In this document: piece after piece, positions 1 to 7,591 of the stretch
How positions within the stretch are numbered: position 1 is the first letter of the stretch
Layout: every line of letters begins with the position of its first letter
DNA from: Cephalothrix simula
Lineage: Eukaryota; Nemertea; Palaeonemertea; Archinemertea; Cephalotrichidae
Length of the DNA stretch: 11,861 nucleotides
Assembly: GCA_035591015.1 (NCBI GenBank)
Contig: JAXIUW010193956.1
Location: 1-11,861, forward strand
Direction of reading: 5' to 3'
Notes under the pieces: model-generated
Seen by the model: only the letters and a program-made list of their open reading frames with translations
Told to the model about the DNA's origin: nothing
Database searches by the model: none
Made by a program: the position numbers and the translations under genes

Positions 1-555
1 ATTGAAAGAATATATCTGTACTTTGCAAATAAGTAAAAATAATGCATTTTAAAACGTGTTTTGATCAAATGCTTACGCTAGGGCAGGGCGGAACTGCCAG
101 TCTAAAATTTTAAAACAAGTGAACATCGGGTCCCGCCATCGCTCTCCCTTTAATAAAGCACGGTATCAGCGATGTATGAAAAGTGTTCACAATTACATAT
201 AGTTACGAAAAACAAACTCAAACGATGGAAAAGTTATGAAAAGACAGAAATCGTTTTGTCACAAAATTTTCGCAGTTGATTGAAAAACTCCGCTATAAAT
301 TAGCTAAAGAATAATTTGCATGATTGAATATTTAAAGGAATTCATGTGAAACTTGATTGATAATTACTCGGATAATTAGTCCCAGGGCTGCGCCCCTCAT
401 TTATATTTTAGAATTTGCGGGAAAATGTGCGGCAAAAATTTAAAAAAAAAACAACCCATGTGTAACTTTAATTACCCTTTCTTAAAATGTTTAAGGTTAA
501 TTGGTTTCTCGATGCTACTTCTAGGAGATCTCTTTTCACGTTTCACGGTGCCTCA
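1..555. other. AT-rich non-coding stretch
   Basis: No supported gene. A short GC-richer patch at 85-150 contains one copy of CCAGTCTA (97-104), and on the minus strand a 25-nt block at 101-77 is framed by TTTTAG and GTAAGC. It is discussed as a possible micro-exon but is not called. An octamer motif ATTTGCAT lies at 314-321. The rest is low-complexity A/T sequence. Confidence 0.5.
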
Positions 556-1524
556 TACAGAGAAAAATTGAATAGTCTCATAGGCTAACCAAGAAAGCCC
601 CCCTCCTATGTTCTGGAGGATTATGATACTTACCCCCATAAACTATATATGGCTGGATCGGTAATTGATTGTACATTAACAATTTGCATACCGTATTAAA
701 ATTTGATTGCGTCATCGAGGCGCAGCCGAGTGGCAAAAACTGAATTACGCCAATTGAGTACAGCAGAGTACTGGGTAGAGATGTAAAAAAATGAATACCG
801 GATATGAGATCAACAATCCAAATGTAGGTAATATACTCTAATTTTCTTTCAAAATTATACACCCTATGCATCATAATGCCATTAAGTGACGTCATAAACT
901 ATTCAAATTACTAATTTCTAATAAACATGGCTTGTAATATATCAAAATAAAGGCATTGATATACAGATGCAGAAAACAATTTGGAATTCGGTTAGATTCA
1001 GCGCCCCCAGTGGCCAAAATAGTAGTCATATCAAAGACATATTTTGACCGGTAGGGCGCCGAATCTAACCGAATTCCAAATTTTACGTTGTTTTTTGCGA
1101 GGTTTTTTTGCATCTGTATATATCAATATCTTTATTTTGATAGATTACAAGCCATGTTTATTTAAAAATAATAATTTTAGTGGTTGATGACGTCACTGAA
1201 TGGCGTTATGACGTCATAGGGTTTATAATTTTGAAAAAAATAGAGTATACATGTATTACCTATATTTGGATTGTTAATCTCATATCCCGCATTAATTTTT
1301 TTACACCTCTGTCCAATTTTGCTGTACTCAGGAGCCGTAATTTAGTTTTTGCATCGATGACTTAATCAAATTTTAATATGCAAATACATGTAGTCAATGT
1401 ACAATCAATTACCGATCGAGCCATATATAGTTTATGGGGGGGGGGGTGGTAAGTATCATAATCTTCGAGAAAATAGATGGGGGTCCTTTTTGGTTAGCCT
1501 ATGAGACAATTCAATTTTCCCTGC
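556..1524. repeat. Large foldback element (arms of about 460 bp)
   Basis: The left arm, about 556-1019, is the imperfect reverse complement of about 1041-1524, leaving a loop of only about 20 bp. Matching blocks include TCATAGGCTAACC at the outer ends, ATAAACTATATATGGCT near 640 against its complement near 1425, and TTGGAATTCGGTTAGATTC at 981-999 against 1061-1079. Short open frames on either strand are mirror copies of each other and do not look coding. The arms have drifted apart by small indels and substitutions, so this is an old foldback or a pair of inverted repeat copies. No clear target-site duplication is visible at the ends. Octamer ATTTGCAT/ATGCAAAT (682-689, 1378-1385) and CRE-type TGACGTCA sites (887-894, 1188-1195, 1209-1216) are carried on both arms. 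Confidence 0.85.
1436..1446. repeat. Poly-G run (11 G)
   Basis: Eleven consecutive G residues lie in the right foldback arm. The equivalent place in the left arm has only short C/G runs, so the tract has probably expanded since the arms separated. A second run of nine G lies at 1539-1547 and a run of seven at 3120-3126. Confidence 0.9.
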
Positions 1525-2014
1525 ATTTGTGTATACATGGGGGGGGGTATGTGACAACCGTGACAATCGCCCAGAGGGAAAATCAATTATCCCCTTTACC
1601 ATTCGATTACATGCAAATCAGAGAGTATATAAAATACTCCCTGATGCAAATATAATACATCAATCAGCGGATTTGTAAATATTCATTAAATATTGTTAAA
1701 ATTGTATCAAAATAGAAAAATATTTTACCCGCCGAGGCTTACAGCTGAACCAGCACCACTATTTTTTGCGGAGGAGCTAAAATTTAAAAAAAACTGAGTA
1801 AATATTTCTGAATACTAAGACATGTTGGTATTAAGACACAAAAGTGTCAATATAAGAAATACCCCTTTTGTTCTCCAAAACGCCATGATGAACCAAAAAA
1901 TAGGGTTGAATCGTGGATGCTATCTTATTTAACCAACAATTTTTGCGATCAGATAGAAACTACAGGGCCATACGAGTCCGATATGATGGTACAGTACAGT
2001 CCTACTTATATCCA
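1525..2014. other. Non-coding spacer with promoter-like cluster
   Basis: No supported coding sequence. At 1611-1651 two ATGCAAAT octamers bracket a TATATAAAA box. The remainder is AT-rich with no repeat that I could match elsewhere in the window. Confidence 0.5.
1611..1651 (+). promoter_or_regulatory. Octamer-TATA-octamer cluster
   Basis: ATGCAAAT occurs at 1611-1618 and again at 1644-1651 in the same orientation. TATATAAAA lies between them at 1626-1634. GAGTAT and ATACTC flank the TATA box as a small dyad. ATGCAAAT is the classical POU/Oct factor site, and octamer plus TATA is a known promoter arrangement. No downstream exon on the plus strand is apparent, so function is inference only and chance in AT-rich DNA is possible. 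Confidence 0.3.
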
Positions 2015-2790
2015 TATACACAACAGTACAGAAAAATTGGCGACACGATCTAAATAATGCCGAAAAGCACCTCCCCCGCGCGAAAATCTCCCAAATGTGG
2101 ACCCTGACCCCTTGACTCTCATATATTCTGACTTGTTATAAAAAATGTAGGAACAAGTGTATATTTTCAAGACTAAAGCGGCACCTGGTGGCCTAGACTG
2201 GAATCCCGCAGGGTTTAGTGATAGATCTATCACGGCAGAGCAGCCCCTTCAAAATAATTTCTGCGATAGATATTGCAGTAAAATTTGCGGCTGCGGTAAT
2301 CCACAGCGGCAAATTATATGACAGCGGTAACTAAAAATCTCTTAGGTATTACTTTCAAAACCTTTTTCTTGATAATACTGCTTAGTTTTTCAACTTGCAT
2401 CTGCGGTATTAAAAAAATGCAAGTAGTAATTGCGGTAGCCATTTGCGGTATGCAAAGGGGCAGCAAGAAAATTGCGGGATTCTATCGCGGCAGATCGATT
2501 GAACTTTCCAGTCTGGCTGGTGGTCCTGCAAGTTTTTTTCTTATCTAGAATTGGTGCTATTGTTTTATAGAAGAATAATATTGGTCGAAACATTCTCCTG
2601 GTTTGGCTGTAGTGTACCCTTATGCACATTTTCGCCGCTAGGGGGCCCCGGAGGCGCTTTAGTCTGGAAAATATTACTTGTTCCTACACTTCTTATAAAA
2701 GTCAGACTATATAAGGGTCAAGGGGGTCAGGCTTTTTAACATTATTTAGATCGTGTGGCCACTTTTTTGTACTATTGCGTGTATATACAC
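2015..2790. mobile_element. Inverted-repeat (foldback-type) element, arms of about 160-185 bp
   Basis: The left arm at about 2015-2200 is the imperfect reverse complement of about 2632-2790. Shared blocks are CACGATCTAAATAATG (2045-2060 against about 2738-2753), CCTTGAC, TCTGACTT, GTAGGAACAAGT and AGACTAAAGCG. The inner ends carry related GC-rich motifs, CACCTGGTGGCC on the left and CCGCTAGGGGGCC on the right. The middle holds a second, separate insert (see 2226-2494). No transposase is encoded, and short open frames inside have no recognisable domain. The right end lies only about 20 bp from the donor site of the acidic exon at 2811. Target duplications could not be identified with confidence. 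Confidence 0.7.
2226..2494. mobile_element. Nested GCGG-rich insert with 14-bp flanking direct repeat
   Basis: The direct repeat TCTATCACGGCAGA (2226-2239) recurs as TCTATCGCGGCAGA (2481-2494), differing at one base. Just inside, GCAGCCCCTT (2240-2249) faces AAGGGGCAGC (2455-2464), an inverted pair with one mismatch. Between them GCGG occurs repeatedly in one orientation, mostly as TGCGGTA or AGCGGTA (2286, 2292, 2305, 2323, 2402, 2431, 2444, 2473, 2486), which is striking in AT-rich DNA. The arrangement fits a small insertion inside the larger inverted-repeat element, with the 14-bp repeat as a possible target duplication. No coding function is evident. Confidence 0.45.
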
Positions 2791-2810
2791 ATGTATATCA
2801 TAATCATTAC

Positions 2811-3047
2811 CTGTGGGCGCTTAATTCCACATTTTCTTCTTCAGGAGCAGGTTCCTCTTCCTCAGGATCTACAGCATCTTCTATAGGTTCATCGTCTTCC
2901 GCAGGTTCTTCATCTTCTTCCTTATCCTCAACGGGTTCCTCATCATCTGCAAGAGGCATCTCATCTTCCTCCTCCACGGATTCCTCGTCACCTTCATCAT
3001 TTTCAACATCATCATTAAAAGCATTTGTCTTCGAATAACGATGGTAC
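2811..3047 (-). CDS. Internal exon of an unidentified gene, acidic disordered segment
   Basis: The exon is 237 nt (79 codons), bounded by a good acceptor (pyrimidine-rich tract ending TTGCAG, then G at 3047) and a donor (CACAG, then GTAATG from 2810). Both ends are in phase 2, so the exon is symmetric and its frame is open throughout. The translation starts YHRYSKTNAFNDDVENDEG and is then dominated by Glu and Asp, with loose repeats of the form EEPxED (for example DDEEPVEDKEEDEEPAEDDE), ending ENVELSAH. It is predicted to be an intrinsically disordered acidic linker. Such segments occur in many chaperones, nuclear proteins and ion-channel tails, so composition does not identify the family. 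The plus-strand frame across it is serine-rich only because it is the complement of GAA/GAT codons. It is the third exon of the proposed gene starting at 9240. The donor lies close to an inverted-repeat element. Confidence 0.68.
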
Positions 3048-3286
3048 CTGCAATAAAAAATACAGCATTTAGAATTGGTCGGAATGTACCCTTTCAAAGG
3101 ATATAGGCTTATCATGCATGGGGGGGAAACGATTTCGCATTCGATATCACTGCGACATCGTTATCCATATCGCCGCCGGGCTTTGATGCGACCCATGCGA
3201 CATCGATGCGCCTTATCAATATATCGCCATCCCATTATTTGCACTGGGCTTAGACGGAGAAAGAAAAGGAGCAGCCACATCGATGA
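3048..3286. other. Intronic stretch with ATCG-rich block
   Basis: In the minus-strand gene model this is intron. 3130-3285 is unusually rich in CGAT/ATCG words, with GCGACATCG at 3151-3159 and again near 3197-3205, and a G7 run at 3120-3126. Similar ATCGAC words recur at 4440-4455, 4521-4530 and 5267-5275. These may be remnants of one older sequence interrupted by the two TIR elements described below. Confidence 0.35.
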
Positions 3287-3294
3287 ATCTTGAT
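3287..3294. repeat. Left target-site duplication
   Basis: ATCTTGAT directly abuts the left terminus and is identical to the octamer that follows the right terminus. Confidence 0.9.
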
Positions 3295-4168
3295 ATGGAA
3301 CGGCTAACGGTCGAAAACTTCTTTCGCGAAGGCAAATTTCTTTACGCGTAATTTAAGTAACATATCTTTCACGTTAATCAATAGGAAACCTTTGTTTTTC
3401 TCCCGCGCAATAGACTGGTTCAAGGTTGTATTCAACCAACTTGTAAACCGATGTGTGATTCGTCAGAAACTGTTCTTTCGCGAAAGCAATTCAACCAATC
3501 AGGGAAATTCAGTAAACGTAACCAATGAGGTAGTGAATAGTATTTCAAAATGGTAGATCTTCTAGAAAACCGAGCAAATACTTTTTTAGAAGAGCCTTGA
3601 ATTTAAATGGAATCAATGATGTTATTCGACTAGGTTTAATATTTTTCTCTTTATTTTTACTGTAATGTCACACTCCGCATATGTTAATAACGTATTTACA
3701 TAAATAATGTTGGTTTACATGACGAAAGGAACAAAATGCAAAATGGCGTTACATGACGAAAGGAACAAAATGCAAAATGGCGATGCAAGCGGATTCCCAG
3801 TCTAAAAACATGTTATCTTTTTGTTATTGGTTACTTTACTTTCACGAGAAAAATTAGATTTAATCACATGACTTTATTAGAGTCATTCATTGGTGCATTA
3901 CTTCATGTTGTTCCACTCTGTACATATAATAGGACGATAATAGTATTAATAGTATTGCCTTGGGCGCAAGATGGCATTTACGCGTAAGTTAAAGGGTCTT
4001 TCTTTCGCGAAAGATGAGTATCTTACGCGACAGACAAGGTGCATCACGTGACTAAATCTATGGACTCTTGATTGGACGACTTAATAACGCATAAGGAAAA
4101 CTAACCTTCGCGTAAAGAAATTTGCCTTCGCGAAAGAAATTGAGGTTTTCGACCGTTAGGCGTTCCAT
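3295..4168. mobile_element. Non-autonomous DNA transposon with 54-60 bp TIRs and 8-bp TSD
   Basis: The element is 874 bp. The left terminus at 3295-3348 is the reverse complement of 4109-4168. The outer 24 bases (ATGGAACG, then CTAACGGTCGAAAAC) match with one mismatch, followed by a 6-base indel and a further 30 matching bases. It is flanked by a perfect direct repeat ATCTTGAT at 3287-3294 and 4169-4176. An 8-bp duplication is known for hAT, P, Merlin and Zisupton types. The ATGGAACG end is not the usual hAT CAGGG end, so I leave the superfamily open. There is no open frame long enough for a transposase. Internally it has repeated TTCGCGAA and TACGCG palindromes and a perfect 34-bp tandem duplication. 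It sits inside the large intron of the minus-strand gene model. Confidence 0.92.
3715..3782. repeat. Perfect 34-bp tandem duplication
   Basis: The units 3715-3748 and 3749-3782 are identical. They begin TTACATGACGAAAGGAAC and end GCAAAATGGCG. The duplication lies inside the 3295-4168 element. The lack of any difference between copies suggests a recent slippage or unequal exchange. Confidence 0.95.
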
Positions 4169-4176
4169 ATCTTGAT
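4169..4176. repeat. Right target-site duplication
   Basis: ATCTTGAT directly follows the right terminus. It is identical to the left copy, which suggests a fairly recent insertion. Confidence 0.9.
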
Positions 4177-4531
4177 GCCCAAAGAATAAAAATTGTTGAT
4201 ATCGGTTTTTACCTATCCAATGCGCTATTCACTGCGTCACTCCGCTCATACAGACTGAAGATATTCAGCTATATAAATCAGAAATCCGACAAAGTTAGAT
4301 CAAGTCTACGAATGGTTGGCTGAGAGCGGGAATTAATTTTATTGGCCCAAGTTTCTCAGTGCTGGAAGCTAAGATAAAATAATAGGAATCATAGTGGATG
4401 GCGCCGAGGCCACATGAAAGCTGGCCGAGGTGTATCGAGATGACATCGACGTGCCATTGCGACTTTCATCAAAGTAATGTTTATAGGATTAACTAAGTAA
4501 TAAGCACAATATAATTGTGATATCGACACTG
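4177..4531. other. Intronic spacer between two transposons
   Basis: No gene is supported. It contains GC-richer patches around 4395-4460, with ATCGAGATGACATCGACG near 4434-4451. These words resemble the 3130-3285 block and the flank after 5258, consistent with one older sequence split by insertions. Confidence 0.4.
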
Positions 4532-5257
4532 CATACTGTCCAGCGACTTTCAGTACCAATTTAGTAGGAAATATAGGAGTTTTTAATAAAAAAATAGGAA
4601 ATGTAGGAGGGTATTTTAGGGTAAAATATAGGAAATGTAGGAATTTTTTAGAAAAATTCAGAGTCTTGCATTACAAATTTTGGCCAAAATGTATGTTCCT
4701 TGCATTTCAGATTAAAAGCCTGAATACAATAAGGTACGAACATCCTTTTGGGACACCTTGGCCCACGGTTTTTAAATGCACAATGCACACTTATTGCATG
4801 CTCGGTCCGATCCTGGAGTACCATGTAAGGGTGAGTGCTTTGGCATTAGTATTTATTTGAAATAAATGCATTTTTGAGTTAAATAATTTGAAACTCAAAT
4901 TTACAGTTTTTCGGTCATAGAATATGACTAAGTTATGGCATTATGGTGGCGTTCGGATGCTATGGGGTATCCCTTTACCCAGTAGGGGTGAGGGGACATA
5001 CTTTACAGAAAATATAAATTGATCTTTAAAAACAAAATTAGAGATAAATTTCACAAAAAAGTGATAACTATCCAAGCATTCTCTCATTTTGATCATTGGC
5101 AATATAGGTATCTGGAAAAATGGAGCAGAAAATTTTTTTTGGGACTTTTCAGTTCAAAAAATAGGAAATGTAGCAGGTTTTTTTAAAATGTAGGAGAAAA
5201 TAGGATTCCTACTTTTTTGTAGGAAAACTAGGAAATGTAGGAGCGCTGGACAGTATG
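4532..5257. mobile_element. TIR element with same-direction TAGGAAATGTAGGA subterminal repeats
   Basis: The element is 726 bp. The perfect 14-bp terminal inverted repeat is CATACTGTCCAGCG at 4532-4545 and CGCTGGACAGTATG at 5244-5257. Near both ends the 14-mer TAGGAAATGTAGGA recurs, always in the same orientation: 4565-4578 (one change), 4595-4608, 4629-4642, 5162-5175 (one change) and 5229-5242, plus partial copies around 5185-5200 and 5219-5230. Subterminal repeats of this kind are known as transposase-binding sites in hAT elements. An 8-bp target duplication is not clear: the flanks read CGACACTG and ACACGTTG. The centre has a 64-codon open frame (4666-4860) that I do not recognise. It lies in the large intron of the minus-strand gene model. 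Confidence 0.75.
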
Positions 5258-5529
5258 ACACGTTGTCATCGACGTTACAATTTACACTAACCACATTAGT
5301 TTTGGCTACTAAAGTCCAGATCAGTGAAGAAAAAAAATGAAATCAAATTATTCAACGATACCAGAAATTAGAACATCTAGCCTGGTAATCTAAGCAAAAG
5401 AATCGTTAACGACGCTAATCGTTGTGAAACAAATAATGATGAGATTTTTCATAAAAGAAGCAATCCATTCGATTTACGAAGATTTTAAATGATGAAGAAG
5501 AAATCATTAAATAAATCAAGAGCTAAAAC
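5258..5529. other. Intronic AT-rich spacer
   Basis: No coding sequence or repeat can be supported. A CATCGACGT word at 5268-5276 repeats one near 4443. Confidence 0.4.
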
Positions 5530-5616
5530 TTTTCGACCTAGGTTATATGGATTGGACTCCCCCTGCTCATCGTTGAAGCGAGAGCAGAGACAAACCCCAA
5601 GTGGCTAGGTTGAAAA
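5530..5616. repeat. Hairpin with nested inner stem
   Basis: TTTTCGACCTAG at 5530-5541 pairs with CTAGGTTGAAAA at 5605-5616 (11 of 12). Inside, CTGCTC at 5563-5568 pairs with GAGCAG at 5582-5587. It could form a small two-tiered stem-loop. It is not a tRNA: no B-box or acceptor-stem arrangement is present. Confidence 0.45.
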
Positions 5617-5618
5617 AC

Positions 5619-5673
5619 GTTAGCGACGTCACATATCCTGTAAAAAAGTTAGCGACGTCCTGATCCTGTAAAA
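5619..5673. repeat. Two tandem copies of a 26-28 bp unit with GTTAGCGACGTC
   Basis: GTTAGCGACGTC begins at 5619 and 5648. Both copies are followed after 2-4 bases by ATCCTGTAAAA. The units differ only by a short indel, so this is a recent local duplication. Confidence 0.8.
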
Positions 5674-6262
5674 CTAACAATCGGAGACCAAGAGAAGTCA
5701 AATTTGATAATACACGTGCAAATCATTAAAAATGATTAAGCCAAACTTTTCATCTCAATCTGAAAATGGTACATCATATTTCATCCTTGCCAAAAACTTC
5801 CTCTATCAAAGCGGGAACCTACAACTCTTTCTACAGTAAAGGATTAATTCGGTCAAGTGATGGAGATAAGTTCAAACACCTATCGAAAAGACCATCAAAA
5901 ATTTAAGTACTTCATTCCTTCCTTGTTTTTTTAGTTTCTAAAAGACTTACATTGCTTTTTGGTTGTTGCTTTGTGTCATTTTTTAAAGAGGCATTTTGAT
6001 AGGAATTATTGTCAGGCATTCAAAAAAGCACGAAAAGTAAAGATTTAGACTGAGTGTACAGCGAGTTTACAAAAGGATGAAAGTTGAAAATAAACCGGTT
6101 CCAGTCTAATGTATCAAGGACTGCAAAAATATTAACTAGAGAGACGACCTTGGTGAGATAACGAAATCGTTCATGCTTTCCTAAACGTATCTCTTGTCTA
6201 AATATATTTCCAAATAACAAACACAACTGGCACAAGAAATTAAGGAACAAGAAAAAAACCAA
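5674..6262. other. Intronic stretch, no supported gene
   Basis: A 46-codon plus-strand frame at 5766-5906 starts MVHHISSLPKTSS and ends SKI. It has balanced composition, but there is no clear splice site or recognisable motif, so it is left uncalled. Minus-strand frames at 6020-6262 are hydrophobic but unremarkable, with AT-driven Phe/Leu content. Confidence 0.35.
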
Positions 6263-6290
6263 AGCTTTCGGCTTGCGCCTTCGTCAGTAC
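6263..6290 (-). repeat. Retroelement-like motif with partial hammerhead-ribozyme core
   Basis: Read on the minus strand, CTGACGA (6287-6281) is followed by A, a GGC-GCAA-GCC stem-loop and then GAAA. CUGANGA, stem II and GAAA are the two conserved core strands of a hammerhead ribozyme, and such motifs accompany Penelope-like retroelements in many animals (established knowledge). Here helix III and the cleavage-site strand cannot be found, and the first pair of stem II is A opposite C rather than G-C. I therefore treat it as a possible remnant, not an active ribozyme. Confidence 0.25.
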
Positions 6291-6629
6291 ATGTATGACA
6301 ATGCGGGAAGATAGCATATGCAGTATACATTTTGTATTACAAAAAAATTAACGGAAAATTGAATGAAGCACCCAGCCGGGTGGGGTGGTATTGACAAATT
6401 TTCATTTTTGGGTGTGCTATGAATATTGGCCCCAAAACCTGCATATTTTTGGAAAGGGCATGCAAAAATGAAGTCTGATGGGCTTGATTTCATTTTCTTA
6501 AAAAGACCCGATGGGAAGTGGTAGCTCAAAATGCGCCATCATTACAACAGGTGGTCGAAGGAACATGAAATCACCCATTAGATTTATTTCATGCCATGGG
6601 TCATGGGTTGTCCTCCAACTGGCTGGTGG
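6291..6629. other. Unassigned stretch with GC-rich mini-hairpin
   Basis: CACCCAGCCGGGTG at 6369-6382 is a small perfect hairpin. A related one, CCACCCGGTCGGGT, lies near 6806-6819, and together they form an inverted pair about 430 bp apart (11 of 13 bases). A minus-strand open frame of 81 codons covers 6529-6284 but shows no known domain. Nothing here is called as a gene. Confidence 0.3.
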
Positions 6630-6852
6630 TTAAACGACGTTGGAGGCGCACGTCGGCTCCTCCTTTAGAGAGTTAACGCTCGTAGGTAACCAGTAGTACC
6701 GCGGGATATGCATCACTTTCCATATGAATAAGTTTAGGGATAGTATTTCTAGGACATCCACAAAGTTCGAATTAGTCAATTTCGATGATGTAATTTGATG
6801 TTTCCACCCGGTCGGGTTAGGACAATAATACACGCCACCTATTCAACTCACT
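6630..6852 (-). other. Possible terminal coding exon, weak
   Basis: After a possible acceptor (TTGAATAG, next base at about 6852) the minus strand stays open for about 70 codons, reading GVYYCPNPTGWKHQITSSKL at the start and SLKEEPTCASNVV at the end. It stops with TAA at 6632-6630. AATAAA follows about 45 nt downstream on the same strand. Composition is more protein-like than neighbouring random frames (scattered Trp, Cys and Pro), but no family is recognised and the acceptor lacks a strong pyrimidine tract. It would lie inside the intron of the acidic gene model on the same strand. That argues for a transposon fragment or a chance frame. Confidence 0.2.
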
Positions 6853-7591
6853 GTTGCATGTACATGTAAGCTTACTTTCCAATAATGTAGAGGTGCTACA
6901 TTGCCTTACTAGGGAGAATGAACGTTAACATTTTGCGTCCAATTTTTTAGCCCATTTGTGTATAAATCGAGAATTAGGTGTGTATTAAAAAATCAAAAGT
7001 GACATCTAGTGGCAAGATTTTGAATCAGTGAAAACGTATGTAAAACACAACAATGTAGATGGCATAATCAATGACAAAAATATTTCAAAAGAAAAAATGG
7101 TAAAAAAAATATTACAAATAAATAAATATTCTCGATTCATAAAAATACATAATTTGCCTCAATAATAACCACACGTCATAAATAATTAAATATAATATCA
7201 ATATAGTATATCATACCTTGAACTGATATTTATTGAATGCAATATAAATATACTATTTCAAAGCTGTTTGAAATAGAGAGAAATAGGGTAACAGTGAAAG
7301 GTTTCATTTAAATACAAAAATAGATGGCTCACAAAATATAGGTGGGATGACAAATTTTAAAATATCAGTTAAAACATAACATATCTAAAGATTGTTCCAT
7401 TAGGCATTGGTTAAACTATGACTAGAAATCGCATTGCAGAATATAATAAAACATTTCTTAGATATCATTCAATAAATTAAATAAATTTTCATTTCATAAA
7501 TAAATTTAGGTGTAAGTAGAATTGGATCATAATGAAATATAAAATTTTAAATATGAAAGATATATTATAAGAAAGATTAATTTAATGTACT
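6853..7591. other. Very AT-rich intronic stretch
   Basis: No gene, repeat or RNA can be supported. The block at 7070-7580 is extremely A/T-rich. A short ACATCTAGTGGCAAG motif at about 7002-7016 resembles other CTAGTGGC sites in the window. Confidence 0.5.

Noticed and set aside
578-1655. Several open frames of 60-105 codons in 578-1655
   Set aside because: They are mirror products of the foldback arms, with no domains and no splice context.
2006-2739. Short frames on both strands in the second inverted-repeat element
   Set aside because: They overlap one another on opposite strands within repeat sequence and show no recognisable protein family.
2775-3038. Serine-rich plus-strand frame
   Set aside because: It is the complement of the GAA/GAT-rich acidic exon. 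The minus strand has matching splice sites and a sensible frame.
4524-5265. 8-bp target duplication for the 4532-5257 element
   Set aside because: The flanks CGACACTG and ACACGTTG share only a partial match, so no duplication is claimed.
5530-5616. Possible tRNA or structured RNA
   Set aside because: The stem-loop lacks a cloverleaf, an A box and a GGTTCRANYCC B box.
5766-5906. 46-codon plus-strand frame MVHHISSLPK and onward
   Set aside because: No clear splice sites or motif, and the length is within chance expectation.
6020-6262. 80-codon hydrophobic minus-strand frame
   Set aside because: Phe/Leu richness follows from A/T content. No domain is visible and its start lies in the retroelement-like motif.
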